A stretch of 64,000 nt of DNA from CBDBEU01 sp965204565 (lineage in GTDB: Bacteria; Pseudomonadota; Alphaproteobacteria; Rhizobiales; TMED25). The notes under the pieces were generated by a model. The model made no database searches. It was not told the DNA's origin and saw only the letters and a list, made by a program, of their open reading frames with translations. The translations under genes and the position numbers were made by a program. Below are positions 25,462-34,237 of this stretch, piece by piece (within the stretch, counting starts at the first letter, position 1; each line of letters begins with the position of its first letter). The stretch is from NCBI GenBank assembly GCA_965204565.1, contig CBDBEU010000005.1, forward strand, positions 682,001-746,000, given 5' to 3'.

Positions 25462-28208
25462 GCCGCCCCCTTCTTGGTCATCCCGGTGTAGAGTTCGAAA
25501 AGTTTTTCCAGGCGTTCGGTGTCGTTGCGAAAGCGGCGGCCGATATAGATGCGCTCCAGCGTCTCGTCATTGCGGTCATGGGCGGCGCGCAGGTCGGCGG
25601 GCATCTTCTCGGGATCGTAGAGATCGGCGATGGTCGCGGGGAAATGCGCCTCGCGTGCCAGAAGGATATCTTCGGCACAGCGGGCCAGATCGGCCTTGTT
25701 CTTCTCGGTGAGGGTCGGGACGGGGAAGGTGTTCCAGCCCATGGTGTTGGAGTAGCGGAGCCTAGTTTCCAGTTGACCGCAAACCGTCGCGATCCAAACC
25801 AGATGCACGCGCGATGCGAGCAGTGCCATGTTCCACAAGGGCGCATCGTACAGAGCGAAGGCGCTGTCGCCGACGGTTGTCCTTTTATCGAAGTACCCAA
25901 CCGGAAGTATGTCTCGATTCTCAGAGCTGACCCGAGGAACCACAATGCAGCTTTCTTCGCAAATTCCCTGAATCTGACGAAACTTATGAGCATGTACTGC
26001 ATAATCACGGGTAGAAGCCGCTGTACTTGACAACCGCATTTCCCGAACTCTCTCAACCCGCTTGGCGATTCCAGTGATTTCGATTGCGTCTGTCAAATAA
26101 CGATCTTCGATCCATATGCAATAGCGCGAAACACCGTTGATCAGTTCTTGCGCTCCTGCAAATTTTTTGACGAAGGATGATACCTTCGGACTTGTGGCTT
26201 CCAGTCCTTTCTTCTCTGTTTCGTTGAGAAGTAAATTCCCGCCGTCGGTCGGCATATTTCCCCTAATCATATAGGCACGGTCATCACTAGATATTGATGT
26301 TGCTTTTACGATCAGGCGTTTTCCGGCGATTAGATAGGCATTTATGTTGTTCACATGCCGAACTGCTGTTTGACCGGATGAATCTAATTGGAAAAGCCGT
26401 TTTTCTTGGGTGTTCTCAGCCTCTACACCAACGATCACCACTGTCACCCCGGCGTTGTGGCTCGCGAGGTTGGCCCACTTGAATGACGTGTGAGCGAAGG
26501 AAATATCCATCCCATTTTGGTACACAATGGGCCAAAGGATGGGCACCTGCTCCCCTTTGCAAATAGAGCTGGTACTCACAAAGGCGAATGAGCCCTCAGT
26601 ATGCTGGAAATAGTCGGCCGCTAACTTGAACCAGCAAGCAACAAAATCAAGTGAGCGCCACGTTTTGGTATGGGGTCCAAATACATGGCACACGTCGCTC
26701 TTCTGTTCAGCGTTTTGTTTTGAACTACCCACATAAGGCGGATTGCCGCAGATGTAGGTCTCGCCGCCCTCATTCTCGAAGCCGATCTGCGCCCGATAGA
26801 ACGGCGAGTGTAACAAATCATCGGCATGGTGCTTCACGCCCGTCCCCGTGGGCGGGCAGACGCTCAGCCAGTCGAGCCGCAGGGCGTTGCCGCAGGTGAT
26901 CCAGTTTTTTGCATCGAGGGGCAGAAACCCGGCCAGGGCCTCTTTCTGACCGCGATGGGTCACGTCGCATTGATACTCGGCGATGATCAGCGCCAGCCGC
27001 GCAATCTCGGCGGGGAAGTCGCGCAGCTCGATCCCTCGGAAATTCGTCAGCGGGATTTCCGTGCGCCGTTCGGCCTCGCCCCGCCGTTCGTTGATCTCGG
27101 CCTCTATGCTGCGCATTTCCTTGTAGGCGATGACAAGGAAGTTGCCCGATCCGCAGGCCGGGTCGAACACCCTGATCCTGGCCATCCGGTTGCGAAGGTT
27201 GAGCAGCTTGCGGGAGTTGTCGTCCGCTTCTTCGAGCTTCTCTCTCAGATCGTCCAGGAAGAGCGGATTGAGCACTTTCAGAATGTTCGGCACGGATGTG
27301 TAGTGCATGCCAAGCGCGCCGCGCTCTTCATCATCGGCCACGGCCTGGATCATCGAACCGAAGATATCGGGGTTGATCTTCGTCCAGTCGAGATTGCCGA
27401 TGTGCAGAAGGTAAGACCGCGCGCTCTTGCTGAAACGCGGCGCGTCCGTGCCTTCGGAAAAGAGACCGCCGTTCACATAGGGGAAACTGTCCGCCCAACG
27501 CGCCACGCCCTCGGCATCCCGATCGGTCAGCTCGGTGTTCATGGCCCGAAAGAGCTCGCCGATCACCTCATGGGTGTCCGACGAATCCCTGGCGCTCATC
27601 GTCTCGATGGTCTTTGTGAAAAGACCGGGCTCCGCCAGGATGTCCGTGTCTTCCGCAAAGAAGCAGAAGATCAGCCGCGCCATGAAGTGGTTCATGGCGT
27701 GCCGGCGTTCCGCGGTCCCCCAATCCGGGTTGTCTTTCGAAAGCTCGACATAGAGCCGGTTCAGACGGCCCGTCGCCTTGATGTCAAAGGGATTTTCCCG
27801 GATTTGCCTGACGGTCGAGATGCCCGCCAGCGGCAGGAACAAGCCGAAGTGATCCGGGAAGTTCACGTAGTCGCAAATGACGACCTCGCCGCTGTTCAGG
27901 TCTTCGGCCTGGAAGTCCCTGCCATCCGTGGCCAGTATGAGCCTGGCCCTGGCGCGCTTGGTGGCGGGGCTGTCCCTGAGGGTGGCCAGTGTCGTTGTGG
28001 CCTCACCCCCGGGACAGACCGCGATGTGGATGTTGTTGGTCTGAAGAACGCCGCCGACATCGGACTTGTTTGAGGCTCCACCGCGAAGGCGCTTGATCGT
28101 GGTTGGCTTGTTGCCGAAGGCCAGCAGGAACGCGAACGGGAACTCCGCCGCGTCAAACGGCTCCGCCGCCAGACTGGATACCGCCTCCTCGATCTCGACT
28201 GCATTCAT
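25458..28208 (-). CDS. MmeI/YeeA-type class I DNA (adenine-N6) methyltransferase
   Basis: 916 residues from the ATG at 28208, chosen over 28277 because AAAGGGGTG precedes it and the extra 23 codons look non-coding. It has an N-terminal domain of about 300 residues, then motif I VFDPACGSGNFLVIAYKEM near 375 and motif IV GNPPYVGSSK near 540 (NPPY, adenine-N6 type). The target-recognition region follows at about 600-800 and a C-terminal helical part ends FELYTGMTKKGAA. The DNA of the recognition region (about 26000-26650) is visibly lower in GC than the rest, as expected for exchanged specificity domains. MmeI relatives carry an N-terminal nuclease, but none is evident here; cleavage is probably by the GIY-YIG partner. 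First gene of a coupled operon. Confidence 0.9.
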   Translation of the reverse strand: MNAVEIEEAVSSLAAEPFDAAEFPFAFLLAFGNKPTTIKRLRGGASNKSDVGGVLQTNNIHIAVCPGGEATTTLATLRDSPATKRARARLILATDGRDFQAEDLNSGEVVICDYVNFPDHFGLFLPLAGISTVRQIRENPFDIKATGRLNRLYVELSKDNPDWGTAERRHAMNHFMARLIFCFFAEDTDILAEPGLFTKTIETMSARDSSDTHEVIGELFRAMNTELTDRDAEGVARWADSFPYVNGGLFSEGTDAPRFSKSARSYLLHIGNLDWTKINPDIFGSMIQAVADDEERGALGMHYTSVPNILKVLNPLFLDDLREKLEEADDNSRKLLNLRNRMARIRVFDPACGSGNFLVIAYKEMRSIEAEINERRGEAERRTEIPLTNFRGIELRDFPAEIARLALIIAEYQCDVTHRGQKEALAGFLPLDAKNWITCGNALRLDWLSVCPPTGTGVKHHADDLLHSPFYRAQIGFENEGGETYICGNPPYVGSSKQNAEQKSDVCHVFGPHTKTWRSLDFVACWFKLAADYFQHTEGSFAFVSTSSICKGEQVPILWPIVYQNGMDISFAHTSFKWANLASHNAGVTVVIVGVEAENTQEKRLFQLDSSGQTAVRHVNNINAYLIAGKRLIVKATSISSDDRAYMIRGNMPTDGGNLLLNETEKKGLEATSPKVSSFVKKFAGAQELINGVSRYCIWIEDRYLTDAIEITGIAKRVERVREMRLSSTAASTRDYAVHAHKFRQIQGICEESCIVVPRVSSENRDILPVGYFDKRTTVGDSAFALYDAPLWNMALLASRVHLVWIATVCGQLETRLRYSNTMGWNTFPVPTLTEKNKADLARCAEDILLAREAHFPATIADLYDPEKMPADLRAAHDRNDETLERIYIGRRFRNDTERLEKLFELYTGMTKKGAA

Positions 28209-28328
28209 ACACGCACACCCCTTTTTGCCCTTGATGCCACATTTTCTTCCATAAGAGTCGCCAGGCTCAGGACCCATTAATTTGCATTGAAGTGCGATTT
28301 CTGATTCAGGATGGCAAAGGCGTTTGCC

Positions 28329-29138
28329 ATGTCGGATCCGTTTCTGCTGTCATGCGCTCAAATGTCGAAGATCGAGCCATTCTTTCCCAGGTCCAACGGA
28401 GTTGCCCGGGGGATGCATCGTGTTGTGTCAGGCATCGTCTGCGTGCTGAAGCACGGGCTGCAATGGAAGGACGCAGCTGCGGCCCGCACAGGACGCTCTG
28501 CAATCGCTTTCGACGCCGGACCGAGCCCCGCGTGTTCGACAAGATTTTCAGTCACCTGACTGCTTCCGACGGGCCCCCCGATACGCTGATGCCCGATACG
28601 CTGATGCCCGATACGCTGATGCCCGATACGCTGATGATTGATGCAACACACTTGAAGGCTCATCGCACCGCGTCGAGCCTTCTGAAAGGGAGGTTCTTCC
28701 CCGCCACATCGGGCGCACAAAAGGCGGGCCGAACACCAGACTCCATGCCGTCTGCGATGGCGACGGACGACGGCCATGTGCCTGCGCCGGCCATGTGCCT
28801 GACGGCTGGCCAGCTTGTCGGATCATATCGGTGCGAAGCTCTTGTATCCGGGTCTCTGTGATAGCGTCAAAGCTATAACGATCGCAGATAAGGGATACGA
28901 TTCAGACGATGATCGCGCGGCGCTGAAAGCCAGGGGGATCACCCCATGCATTCCGCCCCGAACAGGACGAAAGGCACCCGCTTCCTTCTGCAACATTCAA
29001 TACAAACAGCGCCATAAGGTTGAGAACATGTTCGCACCGCTCAAGGACTGGCGCCGCATCGCAACGCCATATGACCGGCGGGCAGACGTCTTCATGGCCG
29101 CAATCACAATGGCAGCCATCCTCATATGGTGGCTATAA
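28329..29138 (+). pseudogene. IS5-family (IS427 group) transposase, broken
   Basis: 28329 onward reads MSDPFLLSCAQMSKIEPFFP and GLQWKDAAAA, the typical N-terminus. A frame change then gives the MIDATHLKAHRTASSLLKGR segment with the first catalytic aspartate, and 28815-29138 gives MSDHIGAKLLYPGLCDS, ADKGYDSDDDRAALKARGIT, and YKQRHKVENMFAPLKDWRRI to the normal end AAILIWWL. At least two frameshifts and an in-frame 15-bp repeat expansion (separate entry) disable it. It borders the defence island on the upstream side of the methyltransferase gene. Confidence 0.88.
28580..28636 (+). repeat. 15-bp tandem repeat, nearly four copies, inside the transposase remnant
   Basis: GATACGCTGATGCCC occurs at 28580, 28595 and 28610, and a fourth partial copy GATACGCTGATG at 28625. 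In the transposase frame it encodes PDTLM repeats just before the conserved IDATHLKAH. Intact relatives have only one such unit, so this is an expansion in a dead gene, the kind made by replication slippage. Confidence 0.95.
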
Positions 29139-29273
29139 TGAGGCCTGAGCCCAGATAATTCCGGCGTGCCGTCCGATGCCGCCGAGGTGTTTAACGGCGT
29201 TGTGTCCTCCCACGCGCCAGCGGGCTATGGAGAAGCAAACCGGTGAAGCGAAAGTTGAATGGGGGAGAGGTTG

Positions 29274-29978
29274 ATGAGCGGTGGTGACGATCCCCTCGGC
29301 GTGGCCATCAACTATGCTGGCGCGGCTTTGCCGCACCGTGCGCCGCTGGAAGGGGCCTTCGTGCGGCTCGAGCCACTGGAGCCGGCGCGCCATGGCGATG
29401 ATCTGTGGCAAGGAGCCTGCGAGACCGGAGGTGTGGAGACCTGGGCCTATCTGCCTTACGGCCCGTTCGCCGGGCGGGGGGAGTATGACGCGCATCTGTC
29501 ACATCAGTCGCAAAGCGCTGACCCGCTGTTCTTCGCCATTGTCAGGCAGGACTGCAATTGCGCGCGCGGTATTGCCTCGTTTGCCAACATTGTCGCTGAC
29601 ATGGGCGTCATCGAAATCGGCCATGTCTGGTTTGCACCTTCGCTGCAGCGCAGCCGGGAGGCGACCGAGGCAATGTTCCTGATGATGCGCGAGGCCTTCG
29701 ATGGGCTCGGCAATCGGCGGCTGGTGTGGAAGTGCAATGCGCTCAACCAGCGTTCCAAGCATGCTGCCGAAAGGCTCGGTTTCACCTGTGAAGGTACTTC
29801 CCGTCAGCACAGGGTGTGGAAGGGCCGCAATCGGGATACCGACTGGCTTTCGGTGATCGACGGTGAATGGCCGCCGGTCAGGCGCAATATTGAAACCTGG
29901 CTGAGGCCGGAAAACTTCGACAGTGATGGAACGCAGCGCTTTTCACTTTCCGAGCGGCAGGCCCGGCGGCAGGGTTAG
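29274..29978 (+). CDS. GNAT acetyltransferase, RimJ/RimL type
   Basis: 234 residues from the ATG at 29274, which has GGGGGAGAGG just upstream; the ATG at 29259 is an alternative. The fold is RimJ/RimL-like: EGAFVRLEPLEPARHGDDL at the start, IEIGHVWFAPSLQRSREATE with the acetyl-CoA-binding strand and loop, and LVWKCNALNQRSKHAAERLG, a signature of this branch. It likely N-acetylates an amino acid, peptide N-terminus or antibiotic. Its stop overlaps the converging MFS gene by four bases. Confidence 0.85.
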   Translation: MSGGDDPLGVAINYAGAALPHRAPLEGAFVRLEPLEPARHGDDLWQGACETGGVETWAYLPYGPFAGRGEYDAHLSHQSQSADPLFFAIVRQDCNCARGIASFANIVADMGVIEIGHVWFAPSLQRSREATEAMFLMMREAFDGLGNRRLVWKCNALNQRSKHAAERLGFTCEGTSRQHRVWKGRNRDTDWLSVIDGEWPPVRRNIETWLRPENFDSDGTQRFSLSERQARRQG

Positions 29979-31105
29979 GCCGGCCTTGACGTCAGGGGAC
30001 GGAGCGCGATCAGAACAAGAAGTGCGATGAATATCAGTGCCAAAGTCAGCGGCAGGCCATCGGGGCCGGCGAAATCCATCATCACGCCGGCACTCGGCGG
30101 GCCAATGAGTCCCCCGAATCCCCACATGATTGAAAACGCGGCATTGCCCGCAAGCAGCATTGCACCGGAAAAGCGCGAACCCAGTTCTGCTAGCGCCACG
30201 GTATAGATGCCGTAGCCAACGCCGCCCCAAATGAACAAAAGCGGCCAGAACAGGAAGCTGCCGGCGAGGAGTGGAAGCAGCGCCGAGCACAGGATGACCA
30301 TGGCCACCAGGGCTGCCATCAGCCGGCGCCGTGGAAATTTATCGGCGGCCAGACCAATCGGGATCTGGGAGACGATATTGCCGGCGATCAGCGTGCCGGT
30401 GGCAATGGCAGCGGCGGTTTCGTCAAAGCCGGTGCGCAGGGCGTAGAGCGGCACCAGTGAAAGTGTCGTCTGGTCAAACAGGGCAACAGTTCCAGCGCCT
30501 ATCAACAATACCGGTGCGGCGGCCGCAAAGATCCACAATCCCCTGGCATTACCCAGTGGAAATGGCGGTAGATGATTTCGTGCCCAATAGAGAATCGGAA
30601 CGGCGAGCAACGCGCCCGCCAGCGCAACGGCGAATGGTGCATATCCGCGCGTTCCTGCCAGCGCGACCAAAAGCGGGCCCAACGCGAAGCCGATGGAGAT
30701 CACGGTGACGTATGTTCCCATGATCCGCCCGCGTTTGTGTGCGGGTGCCAGCTGGTTAATCCAGGTCTCCGAGAGCACAAATAGCACGTTGATCGCAGCG
30801 CCCAGGAAGAAGCGCGGCACGAACCACCAATATGGATCGGTGATCACAGCGAAGGATGCCACCAACAAGCCGGTGGCGGTGGTCGCTGCAATGGCGAGTT
30901 TGACCGGGTCGATACGAGCGGCTGCCCAGGGGATGAGCGGTGCGGATACGAGAAGGCCCAGCGGCGCCATTGCGGCATTGAGACCGATGAAGGATTGCGA
31001 TTGGCCGGCGCGATCGAGCACCAGCGCGAGCAAGGGATACGAAATGCCGAGTGTGGTCGCGAACACACCAACGGCGGCTATCGCAGCCAGGATACCGGGG
31101 TGCAT
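29975..31105 (-). CDS. MFS transporter
   Basis: 376 residues with about twelve hydrophobic helices. Family features include a first helix ILAAIAAVGVFATTLGISYP, the loop 2-3 region AAARIDPVKLAIAATTATG, WINQLAPAHKRGRIMGTYVT (the R-G-R loop after helix 4), and a mid-point loop ADKFPRRRLMAALVA. The shape is that of small YcaD-like MFS exporters. Start ATG at 31105 follows a TTG at 31120 that would add only five codons. Substrate unknown; it lies between a GNAT and the lut operon with no visible link. Confidence 0.87.
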   Translation of the reverse strand: MHPGILAAIAAVGVFATTLGISYPLLALVLDRAGQSQSFIGLNAAMAPLGLLVSAPLIPWAAARIDPVKLAIAATTATGLLVASFAVITDPYWWFVPRFFLGAAINVLFVLSETWINQLAPAHKRGRIMGTYVTVISIGFALGPLLVALAGTRGYAPFAVALAGALLAVPILYWARNHLPPFPLGNARGLWIFAAAAPVLLIGAGTVALFDQTTLSLVPLYALRTGFDETAAAIATGTLIAGNIVSQIPIGLAADKFPRRRLMAALVAMVILCSALLPLLAGSFLFWPLLFIWGGVGYGIYTVALAELGSRFSGAMLLAGNAAFSIMWGFGGLIGPPSAGVMMDFAGPDGLPLTLALIFIALLVLIALRPLTSRPA

Positions 31106-31183
31106 GTGCGGGCTCCGCAAGGTCAGAAACTAAACAGCCGCCCCCGTCAGGATGCGGAGTACGTTCATAAATCAAGGCAAAAA

Positions 31184-31864
31184 CTATGCGTCCTCGATCA
31201 AGAACACACGAAGCCGCCGCGGTCCATGCGCGCCCATCAAAAGAGTTTGTTCGATATCGGCGGTGCGTGAGGGACCGGTGATGAAGTTGACCGCACGCGG
31301 CAGGATGGCTTGCCGGTGAACCTCGCGCAGAGCATCCCAGGCATCTTCGTAGGTGGCGCACAATCTCGATGCCGGCAGGGCGATAATATGCGTCTCCGGC
31401 AGGAAGTTGAGTGAGGTCGGGTTGTCGGCTCCGGACGTCAATACCAGCGTGCCGGTCTCGGCCACTCCGGATGATGCCACCGACAGCCCGACAGTGTCGT
31501 CCGGTTCTGCGGGCCCATTCGATAGTGCAAGCTGCGGCTCGCTTTCCCAATCCAGCATGGCAAGCAGCGGATCTCCGCCCGCGCGCAGGTTGGTTGTGAT
31601 GTTGTGGCTGCGCAGAAATTCTGCAATCGAGGAGGGAAGTTCGGATTTGGAGGCAACTACGGTGCACGTCGCGCCGGATACCCCCACCATCTTCAAAAAC
31701 AGTGTGGTCAGTGCGGGTGCCTCGCCCAGGGCCCGCGAGGGTGTGGTGCCGCGGGTGTGGTTTGAGATCCAGGACTGGACCCGGGCACGGCGAAGGTCGT
31801 CGCCGGCATGGGCGGCAAGACCCTGGCGGATCCGATTGAGGATACGTTCGCGCGCTTGGCTCAT
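31184..31864 (-). CDS. lutC: LUD-domain protein LutC, lactate utilisation
   Basis: 226 residues. It starts in an ATGA overlap with the lutB stop. The LUD domain is shown by TVGLSVASSGVAETGTLVLT and LNFLPETHIIALPASRL, with GPSRTADIEQTLLMGAHGPR near the end, a LutC signature. With LutA and LutB it forms the iron-sulfur complex that oxidises L-lactate to pyruvate at the inner face of the membrane. Last gene of lutABC. Confidence 0.92.
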   Translation of the reverse strand: MSQARERILNRIRQGLAAHAGDDLRRARVQSWISNHTRGTTPSRALGEAPALTTLFLKMVGVSGATCTVVASKSELPSSIAEFLRSHNITTNLRAGGDPLLAMLDWESEPQLALSNGPAEPDDTVGLSVASSGVAETGTLVLTSGADNPTSLNFLPETHIIALPASRLCATYEDAWDALREVHRQAILPRAVNFITGPSRTADIEQTLLMGAHGPRRLRVFLIEDA

Positions 31865-33288
31865 GAACCTTCCTCATTCGATTTGGTACGCCATAGTGCC
31901 TGGAATGTAGCGCCTTCGGGAGCGGGCAGGTCACGTTGACTGGTCCAGCCCGAGGCAAGAGGCACCCGGCTGAAGCGGCCCTTTCGCCGACCCAAAAAAC
32001 TGAGCGCGCGCATGCCGATATTGCCGGCAAAATGATAAAGCGCCGGGCGCAAGGCGAGATAGACCCACAATCTCAGCGCCCAGCGTTGCACGGGCGGGGT
32101 AAGCTGCGATTCAAACTCGCGTTCGCGCCAATGGCGCAGGATTTTCGGTAGCGGAATGCGCATCGGGCAGACTTCCTCGCAACGACCGCAAAGGCTCGAT
32201 GCGTTTGGCAGGTGGCGCGCTTCTTCAAGCCCGATGAGAGCAGGATCGAGCGCGGCGCCGATCGGCCCTGGATAGACCCAGCCATAGGCGTGTCCACCGA
32301 CCGACTGGTAGACGGGGCAGTGGTTCATGCAGGCACCGCAGCGAATGCAGCGCAGCACATCCTGAAATTCGCTGCCAAGGAGGCTTGAGCGGTCATTGTC
32401 CAAGATCACCACATGATATTCATCAGGCCCATCGGGATCGCCATCGCGCCTCGGGCCGGTTGAGAATGTCGTGTAGACGCTGAGTTCCTGGCCGGTGGCG
32501 GAGCGCGCGAGCACACGCATGATGGTTGAAGCATCCTCCAGTGTCGGCACCAGTTTTTCGATTGCGGCGATCACCACATGAATACGCGGCAGCGTCTGGG
32601 TGAGGTCTCCATTGCCCTCATTGGTGACAATTACCGATGTACCGGTCTCGGCGATCAGCATATTGGCGCCGGTGATGCCCATATCTGCGGCTATGAACTC
32701 GCGGCGCAGGATGGCGCGCGCCTCAGCGACAAGCATTGCCGGATCGTCGAGCGAACGATCAGGATCAAGCTCCTGATGATGCTCTCGAAACAGCGTCTCG
32801 ACGTCGGATTTTGACAGATGCACCGCCGGCGCGATGATGTGGCTGGGTGCCTCGCTGCGAAGCTGGATGATATATTCACCCAGGTCGGTTTCGACGACAC
32901 GAAACCCGGCCTCTTCCAGGTGCTGGTTGAGGGCGATTTCTTCCGACACCATGGATTTGCCCTTGGTGATCGTTCGCACTTCTGCCTTGCGGGCGATGTC
33001 GGCAATGATGGTGCGGGCCTGATCCGGCGTTTCGGCCCAGTGAACCACGCCACCAGCCTCGGTGACACGTTGTTCATAGTGCTCCAGATAAAGATCGAGA
33101 TGAGCGAGGGTGCGATCCTTGATGGCTTTTGCTTCATCACGCAGACGATCGAATTCAGGAAACCGATCCAGGGCATGAGCGCGGTTGTTGACGAAGCCGA
33201 GACGGGTGGTTTCCAAAACCTGCTGCAGGTGCCGGTTTGCAATGGCCGCACAGGCGTTGGCGGAAAAGGATCTCGAAGCTGGCCGCAC
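31861..33288 (-). CDS. lutB: Iron-sulfur protein LutB, lactate utilisation
   Basis: 475 residues from a GTG at 33288, five bases after the lutA stop; this start gives the normal SFSANACAAIANRHLQQVLE lead, while the longer frame (TTG 33333) would overlap lutA. The LUD domain (RTITKGKSMVSEEIALNQHL, and GITGANMLIAETGTSVIVTN) is followed by two ferredoxin-type cysteine groups: CIRCGACMNHCPVY near 305 and SSLCGRCEEVCPMRIPL near 355, which bind 4Fe-4S clusters. Middle gene of lutABC. Confidence 0.94.
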   Translation of the reverse strand: MRPASRSFSANACAAIANRHLQQVLETTRLGFVNNRAHALDRFPEFDRLRDEAKAIKDRTLAHLDLYLEHYEQRVTEAGGVVHWAETPDQARTIIADIARKAEVRTITKGKSMVSEEIALNQHLEEAGFRVVETDLGEYIIQLRSEAPSHIIAPAVHLSKSDVETLFREHHQELDPDRSLDDPAMLVAEARAILRREFIAADMGITGANMLIAETGTSVIVTNEGNGDLTQTLPRIHVVIAAIEKLVPTLEDASTIMRVLARSATGQELSVYTTFSTGPRRDGDPDGPDEYHVVILDNDRSSLLGSEFQDVLRCIRCGACMNHCPVYQSVGGHAYGWVYPGPIGAALDPALIGLEEARHLPNASSLCGRCEEVCPMRIPLPKILRHWREREFESQLTPPVQRWALRLWVYLALRPALYHFAGNIGMRALSFLGRRKGRFSRVPLASGWTSQRDLPAPEGATFQALWRTKSNEEGS

Positions 33289-33292
33289 CGCT

Positions 33293-34075
33293 CTACTCGC
33301 CGTCCGGTGGCTCGTTGCTCGGCTGCTCGCCAATTGCCGCTTGGTCGGTCATGCCGGCCAATATTTCTGCGACATGCCGCGCTTTTACCGGGCTTCCAGA
33401 ACGCTTCAGCCGCCCGGCAATGTTCAAAAGACAGCCAAGGTCGCCCGACAACAGGGTGGTGGCGCCGGTGGCTTCGATGTCAGCGGTTTTTCTGTCCACC
33501 ATCGCGCCGGATATGGCGGGATATTTGACGCAGAACGTGCCGCCAAAACCGCAGCAGGCTTCGGTTTCCCCTAATTCTTCAAGTGTCAATCCGTCGATAC
33601 CGGCGAGCAACCGGCGTGGTTGATCCTTGATGGCGAACTCTCGCAATGCCGAACAGGAATCATGATAGGTCACGGTTTCGGCAAAGGTCGCGGCAACAGT
33701 TTCAACCCCAAGCACATCGGTGAGAAAACTCACGAGTTCGTGGGTTTTTGCCGCAAATTCTCGCGCCCTTCTAATCCATTGGCCATCGTCGAACAGGCCG
33801 TCATAGTGTTTGCAGACCATTCCGGAACATGAGGCTGAGGGCACCACGACATGGTCGTAGGATTCGAATGCGGTGATCACCTGGCGAGCAATGGCTTCCG
33901 CGCTCGCACGGTCGCCGGAATTGTAAGCAGGCTGTCCGCAGCATGTCTGTGCGGCCGGCACATGCACATCGCAGCCGGCATCCCGCAACAGCTTGACCGC
34001 TGCAAAACCGACGCTTGGCCGAAACAGATCGACCAGGCAGGTAATCAAAATGCCGACTTGTGGACGTTCGCTCAC
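33293..34075 (-). CDS. lutA: CCG-domain iron-sulfur protein LutA, lactate utilisation
   Basis: 260 residues from the GTG at 34075, which has GGGAGAG upstream and starts the usual VGILITCLVDLFRPSVGFAA. Two cysteine-rich CCG domains are present: the first around AQTCCGQPAYNSGD, the second ending GETEACCGFGGTFCVKYPAI. These domains bind clusters or heterodisulfide-like sites. First gene of lutABC, divergent from glcD; the 162-base gap (34076-34237) must carry the promoters of both operons. No clear operator palindrome was picked out. Confidence 0.93.
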   Translation of the reverse strand: MSERPQVGILITCLVDLFRPSVGFAAVKLLRDAGCDVHVPAAQTCCGQPAYNSGDRASAEAIARQVITAFESYDHVVVPSASCSGMVCKHYDGLFDDGQWIRRAREFAAKTHELVSFLTDVLGVETVAATFAETVTYHDSCSALREFAIKDQPRRLLAGIDGLTLEELGETEACCGFGGTFCVKYPAISGAMVDRKTADIEATGATTLLSGDLGCLLNIAGRLKRSGSPVKARHVAEILAGMTDQAAIGEQPSNEPPDGE

Positions 34076-34237
34076 CTTGCGTCTCTCCCGCACTGTCGGA
34101 GGGCGTCGCATGTGAATACTATATGATGGAACCGGCGTGAAACGGTGAGTGCAACATCGTTGATGACGGCTCGCCCGAATCGTGCGCCGTCTGCTAACGC
34201 TGTGTGACCACCACGGTGGGGCAAGAACCCGAATGAC

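Noticed and set aside
26826..28073. A 415-residue plus-strand frame opposite the methyltransferase
   Set aside because: Shadow frame; the minus strand carries the intact methyltransferase motifs across the whole stretch.
20386..28208. DISARM or BREX assignment for the defence island
   Set aside because: No DrmA/DrmB, PglZ or BrxC-type proteins are present; the methyltransferase-helicase-nuclease set does not match either layout.
28580..28636. Tandem repeat considered as a CRISPR array
   Set aside because: Units are 15 bases and adjoin directly without spacers, and they lie in a transposase frame.
30756..32030. A 424-residue minus-strand frame spanning lutC and the MFS gene
   Set aside because: It runs out of frame through two well-supported genes and has no domain of its own.
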